A stretch of 64,000 bases of DNA from Trabulsiella guamensis ATCC 49490 (GTDB lineage: Bacteria > Pseudomonadota > Gammaproteobacteria > Enterobacterales > Enterobacteriaceae): positions 32,777 through 96,776 of the forward strand of contig NZ_JMTB01000105.1 in the NCBI RefSeq assembly GCF_000734965.1. Direction: 5' to 3'. The translations under genes were made by a program, and so were the position numbers. Below, one piece after another: positions 61,271 to 64,000 of the stretch. The notes under the pieces are model-generated. The model was not told where the DNA came from, made no database searches, and saw only the letters and a list, made by a program, of their open reading frames with translations. Every line of letters begins with the position of its first letter. The first letter of the stretch is position 1.

Positions 61271-63721
61271 ATGAGCACAACTAATTCGAACGTGCAAATA
61301 AACCCCGATTTATCAGCAGCCCGTGCTCGTAATGAGAAGATGAATTATGCCTATGTCTGGAATTCGCCGGATTTTGATGTTGCCACTGCCAATGGACTGA
61401 CGCCAGATCCAGCACAGCCAGCGGCAGATGATACCGCTGTTACTGGAGGTATCACCTACCTCAACCCTGAGGGAGAGCGTAAGGCGTTATCCCCCGATGA
61501 CATTACTGAACTCTGCCCGCCAACCGAACAGGGAGCGATAAAGCGCGATCGGCTCGTACACGAACGCCGGGTAATGTATCTTCGACGCCGCCTACAGGCA
61601 TTGCCCGCATTTATCCGTTACCGTTTCTCCCGGCAACTGGAGGAGCTGAACGATCAGGATCCAGCCAGAGCAGTTAAATGGTTGTTTGGCACATTTGAGC
61701 GCCACATCCTACGCCGCATTGAGGCGGTCAACGCGCAGTACCTGCCACAGGATCCGCTTCCGGCTATCCTGCTGCCACTTCGTGAAGACTTTCATCTGTT
61801 GCCATGGGCCAACAAAAAACGCCTGAAACGACTGGCTTATAAGCTTGCAAATTTGATGAAAAGCGAGTTTATGCGCGAGTTTGATTTTCAGTTTGTGCAC
61901 AGGGACAACCCGGAGTTTTCAACCATTTATTCTTACGGTGCGGTAGCTAGCAAGGCCAGACACCTGAATATTCCCGTTCCGGGGTGGGAGGCTTACTGCA
62001 ACGAATCACTTGAGGCGAAAGATGCACTTCGCGCAGTGGCTCGCCTCCAGTCGGAAAAGTGGTGGTCTGGCAAGCTGAAGCGCGCACATGACCGCTGGCG
62101 CGAACACCTCATGATAGCAACGGGTTATGTCAGCAAGCACGCCTCTCCGAAGTGCTCAGACCCCTGCCTGAAAGAGTGGGCTGCGCAAAAGAAAGCAAAC
62201 TTTGAGTATCTCAGTGCGATGGAGCTTGAAGACCAGGAGACCGGGGAGCGCTCGCCATTGCTTGACAAGGTGATGTCAAGTACAGCCAACCCAAAGATAG
62301 CGCGTCTTGAGCTGACCACCCGTGCAGCTGGTTTTCAGGAAATCGCCGATGAAATGGGGCTGGTCGGGATGTTCTACACCCTTACCGCCCCTTCCAAATA
62401 TCATGCAATGCATATCGCCTCTGGCAAGCGCAATGATAAATGCCGGAATGCGGATCCCAGAGCGACCCAGAAATATCTCTGCAAGGTCTGGGCGCGCACG
62501 CGGGCCGCATGGAAGCGCCGGGGTATCCGTACGTTCGGCTTTCGTACCGCTGAACCCCATCACGATTCAACACCACATTGGCATCTCGTTCTGTGGTTCC
62601 GCCCTGAAGACGTGAAAGAAGCAACCGAGGTTTTCCGTATGCACGCGCTCAAGGAAGACGGCAACGAACCGGGCGCAGATAAGTATCGTTTTAAGGCTGA
62701 ACGGGAAGACAAGAGCCGTGGCAGAGCAATCGGCTATATCGTCAAATATATTTCGAAAAATATTGATGGTTACGGCATGGATGGTGAGGTGGATAAGGAA
62801 ACCGGCAACCCCATCAAAGAAGAAGCCAGACGCGTAAGGGCGTGGGCTTCACGCTGGGGCATTCGTCAGTTCCAGCAGATTGGCGGCGCTCCCGTCACAA
62901 CATGGCGCGAGCTTCGTCGCCTTGGAAGCCGCGAACTGGTGCTGCACCCGGAGATTGAACCCGTTCGCGCAGCAGCTGACGGCGCAAGCTGGCAGGACTA
63001 CGTTCAGCTTCAGGGCGGAGCCTTTGTTGAGCGCGACCAGCTGAAGATCCGCCTCCACTACAGCACCACAGAAAACAGCAATGATTATGGTGATACGGTC
63101 TCAAAAATCGAAGGGATCTACTGCCCGCTTGCGGGCAGCGACGCCATCATCTACACCCGCACCGCACAATACAAAATCGTACCGAAGCGCAAAGCCCCGG
63201 AAACAAAGGGTGTTGACCTTGATTTTTCAGGCGGCAACGCCGCCCCTTGGAGTTCTGTCAATAACTGTACGCGGAATCCCGCTACAGGGAATGACGGTCC
63301 TGAACATGCCGGCGATAAAGCTGCAGTGAGGTCAGAAATGACCGCACCATCTGACGGCGGGACGGTGAATTTTGATGCGCTTTCACGCAAGGAAAAACGG
63401 GAGATTGCCCAGCGACTGAGCGAAGACATGAGGCGCAGACGTAAGTTACGACAGTCAGAAAAAAAAGAGCCACCGGAATTATCAGTAAGAGAAAAGCAGG
63501 TAAGTGAATTGCTGGCGTTGCGTGGAATTGATGCCAGTGCAGTGATGATCAGATCACTGTTGTCAGGTGCCGCGATAGCCAGCGGCGACCTGATTTTTAC
63601 CGTAGAGAAAGGACGACTGATCACCAGCAATCGCGGGATATCAACAGTACAGAAACATCAGAACAAAGAGCAAGGAAAATCGCTGATTGAGCGATTTAAC
63701 CGAATCCGAAATAGCAAATAA
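61271..63721 (+). CDS. A: P2-like replication endonuclease A
   Basis: This 816-residue initiator of rolling-circle replication is slightly longer than P2 A (761). The HUH motif is H436-W437-H438 in STPHWHLVLWF, and the two catalytic tyrosines are Y489 and Y493 in IGYIVKYISKN. It nicks its own origin. The N-terminal 400 residues and the C-terminal tail are probably for partner and DNA binding. It follows the broken dam gene by seven bases. Confidence 0.93.
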   Translation: MSTTNSNVQINPDLSAARARNEKMNYAYVWNSPDFDVATANGLTPDPAQPAADDTAVTGGITYLNPEGERKALSPDDITELCPPTEQGAIKRDRLVHERRVMYLRRRLQALPAFIRYRFSRQLEELNDQDPARAVKWLFGTFERHILRRIEAVNAQYLPQDPLPAILLPLREDFHLLPWANKKRLKRLAYKLANLMKSEFMREFDFQFVHRDNPEFSTIYSYGAVASKARHLNIPVPGWEAYCNESLEAKDALRAVARLQSEKWWSGKLKRAHDRWREHLMIATGYVSKHASPKCSDPCLKEWAAQKKANFEYLSAMELEDQETGERSPLLDKVMSSTANPKIARLELTTRAAGFQEIADEMGLVGMFYTLTAPSKYHAMHIASGKRNDKCRNADPRATQKYLCKVWARTRAAWKRRGIRTFGFRTAEPHHDSTPHWHLVLWFRPEDVKEATEVFRMHALKEDGNEPGADKYRFKAEREDKSRGRAIGYIVKYISKNIDGYGMDGEVDKETGNPIKEEARRVRAWASRWGIRQFQQIGGAPVTTWRELRRLGSRELVLHPEIEPVRAAADGASWQDYVQLQGGAFVERDQLKIRLHYSTTENSNDYGDTVSKIEGIYCPLAGSDAIIYTRTAQYKIVPKRKAPETKGVDLDFSGGNAAPWSSVNNCTRNPATGNDGPEHAGDKAAVRSEMTAPSDGGTVNFDALSRKEKREIAQRLSEDMRRRRKLRQSEKKEPPELSVREKQVSELLALRGIDASAVMIRSLLSGAAIASGDLIFTVEKGRLITSNRGISTVQKHQNKEQGKSLIERFNRIRNSK

Positions 63722-63734
63722 GAGGCTAACGATC

Positions 63735-64000
63735 ATGAATCAGGTAATCAGCATTCTTGACAGTGAACGCATTAAATATACCGTTGCAGATAATGGAAAC
63801 ATCACCATCGGCGGGCACCTCGACCTGCGCGGCATCGACATTACCAGCCTGCCGGACAATCTCACCATCGGCGGGCACCTCTACCTGAGCGGCACCGGCA
63901 TTACCAGCCTGCCGGACAATCTCACCATCGGCGGGCACCTCTACCTGAGCCGCACCGTCATTACCAGCCTGCCGGACAATCTCACCATCGGCGGGCACCT
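63735..64000 (+). CDS. Leucine-rich-repeat-like protein, N-terminal part (cut by window end)
   Basis: After a short head (MNQVISILDSERIKYTVADN), 20-residue repeats of the form TSLPDNLTIGGHLYLSGTGI follow, three or more within the window. The pattern LPDNL-x-GG-x-L-x-L resembles bacterial 20-residue leucine-rich repeats. It starts after GAGG, 13 bases past gene A, where P2-type phages carry extra genes such as tin and old. Function is unknown. Confidence 0.7.
   Translation, partial: MNQVISILDSERIKYTVADNGNITIGGHLDLRGIDITSLPDNLTIGGHLYLSGTGITSLPDNLTIGGHLYLSRTVITSLPDNLTIGGH
63801..64000 (+). repeat. 60-bp tandem repeat in the leucine-rich-repeat-like gene
   Basis: Exact period of 60 bases. Copies at 63841-63900 and 63901-63960 differ by only two bases, the copy at 63801 is more divergent, and the array continues beyond the window. 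Such DNA identity suggests recent expansion. Confidence 0.85.

Larger units (their letters stand above)
56253..64000. mobile_element. P2-like prophage, left part (continues past the window)
   Basis: The gene order attL-int-C-cox-early genes-A is that of P2 and Fels-2-type phages, with the integrase and repressor facing left and the early genes facing right. Structural genes are expected further right. Whether the prophage is complete cannot be decided here; a truncated dam gene is the only visible defect. Confidence 0.9.

Noticed and set aside
63726..63998. Repetitive minus-strand frame at the window end
   Set aside because: It is the shadow of the tandem repeats; the plus-strand frame has a ribosome site, a proper start and a leucine-rich-repeat-like product.
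63801..64000. CRISPR array
   Set aside because: The repeats are contiguous without spacers and keep an open protein frame.

Overview
The window is chromosomal DNA of an enterobacterium close to Escherichia and Salmonella, most likely a Citrobacter. Gene content and order follow the E. coli ybj/pot region, and several proteins (GrxA, for example) look nearer to my recollection of Salmonella than of E. coli. Species was judged from remembered protein similarity only. I saw no rRNA, tRNA or CRISPR array.

Layout. (1) 1-23.8 kb is core genome: the end of a xanthine-dehydrogenase-type operon, bssR, yliI, gstB, dacC, deoR, ybjG, mdfA, ybjI, ybjJ, then an AT-rich acyltransferase where E. coli has rcdA, then ybjL, ybjM, grxA, ybjC-nfsA, rimK, ybjN, the putrescine transporter potFGHI, ybjO and rlmC. 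(2) At 23.8 kb the order jumps to another part of the E. coli map: metG, mrp and rcnB. (3) 27.73-44.87 kb is a roughly 17.1-kb AT-rich integrated element, described below. (4) 44.9-51.8 kb is core again: thiM-thiD-yegW, the yegTUV operon and fbaB. A chitinase gene (52.2-54.8 kb) is inserted between fbaB and yegS. (5) From 56.25 kb to the window end lies the left part of a P2-like prophage: attL, int, C, cox, small early genes, two exonuclease-fold genes, a truncated dam, replication gene A and the start of a repeat protein.

The main discovery is the 17.1-kb element. It sits inside the TPP riboswitch of thiM, and each end carries a riboswitch copy that share a 37-bp identical tract. The left copy keeps the presumed thiM promoter and now lies directly upstream of the element integrase. 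The right copy takes its 5' half from the element and its 3' half from the host, so thiM regains a TPP aptamer, much as tRNA-targeting elements rebuild the tRNA. A 25-nt perfect inverted repeat joins the inside of the element to the host thiM expression platform.

The element encodes a tyrosine integrase, an AbiJ-like HEPN protein, a serine resolvase, and a long leftward gene set. That set starts with a ribbon-helix-helix-like protein and a winged-helix replication-type protein and ends with two large phage ejection-like proteins (1585 and 620 residues), a tail-adaptor-like protein and tiny membrane proteins. I find no capsid, portal, terminase or lysis enzyme gene. This suggests a phage satellite or a strongly reduced prophage. 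Two near-identical operator-promoter units at its two flanks both point into non-coding DNA that holds a shared hairpin family.
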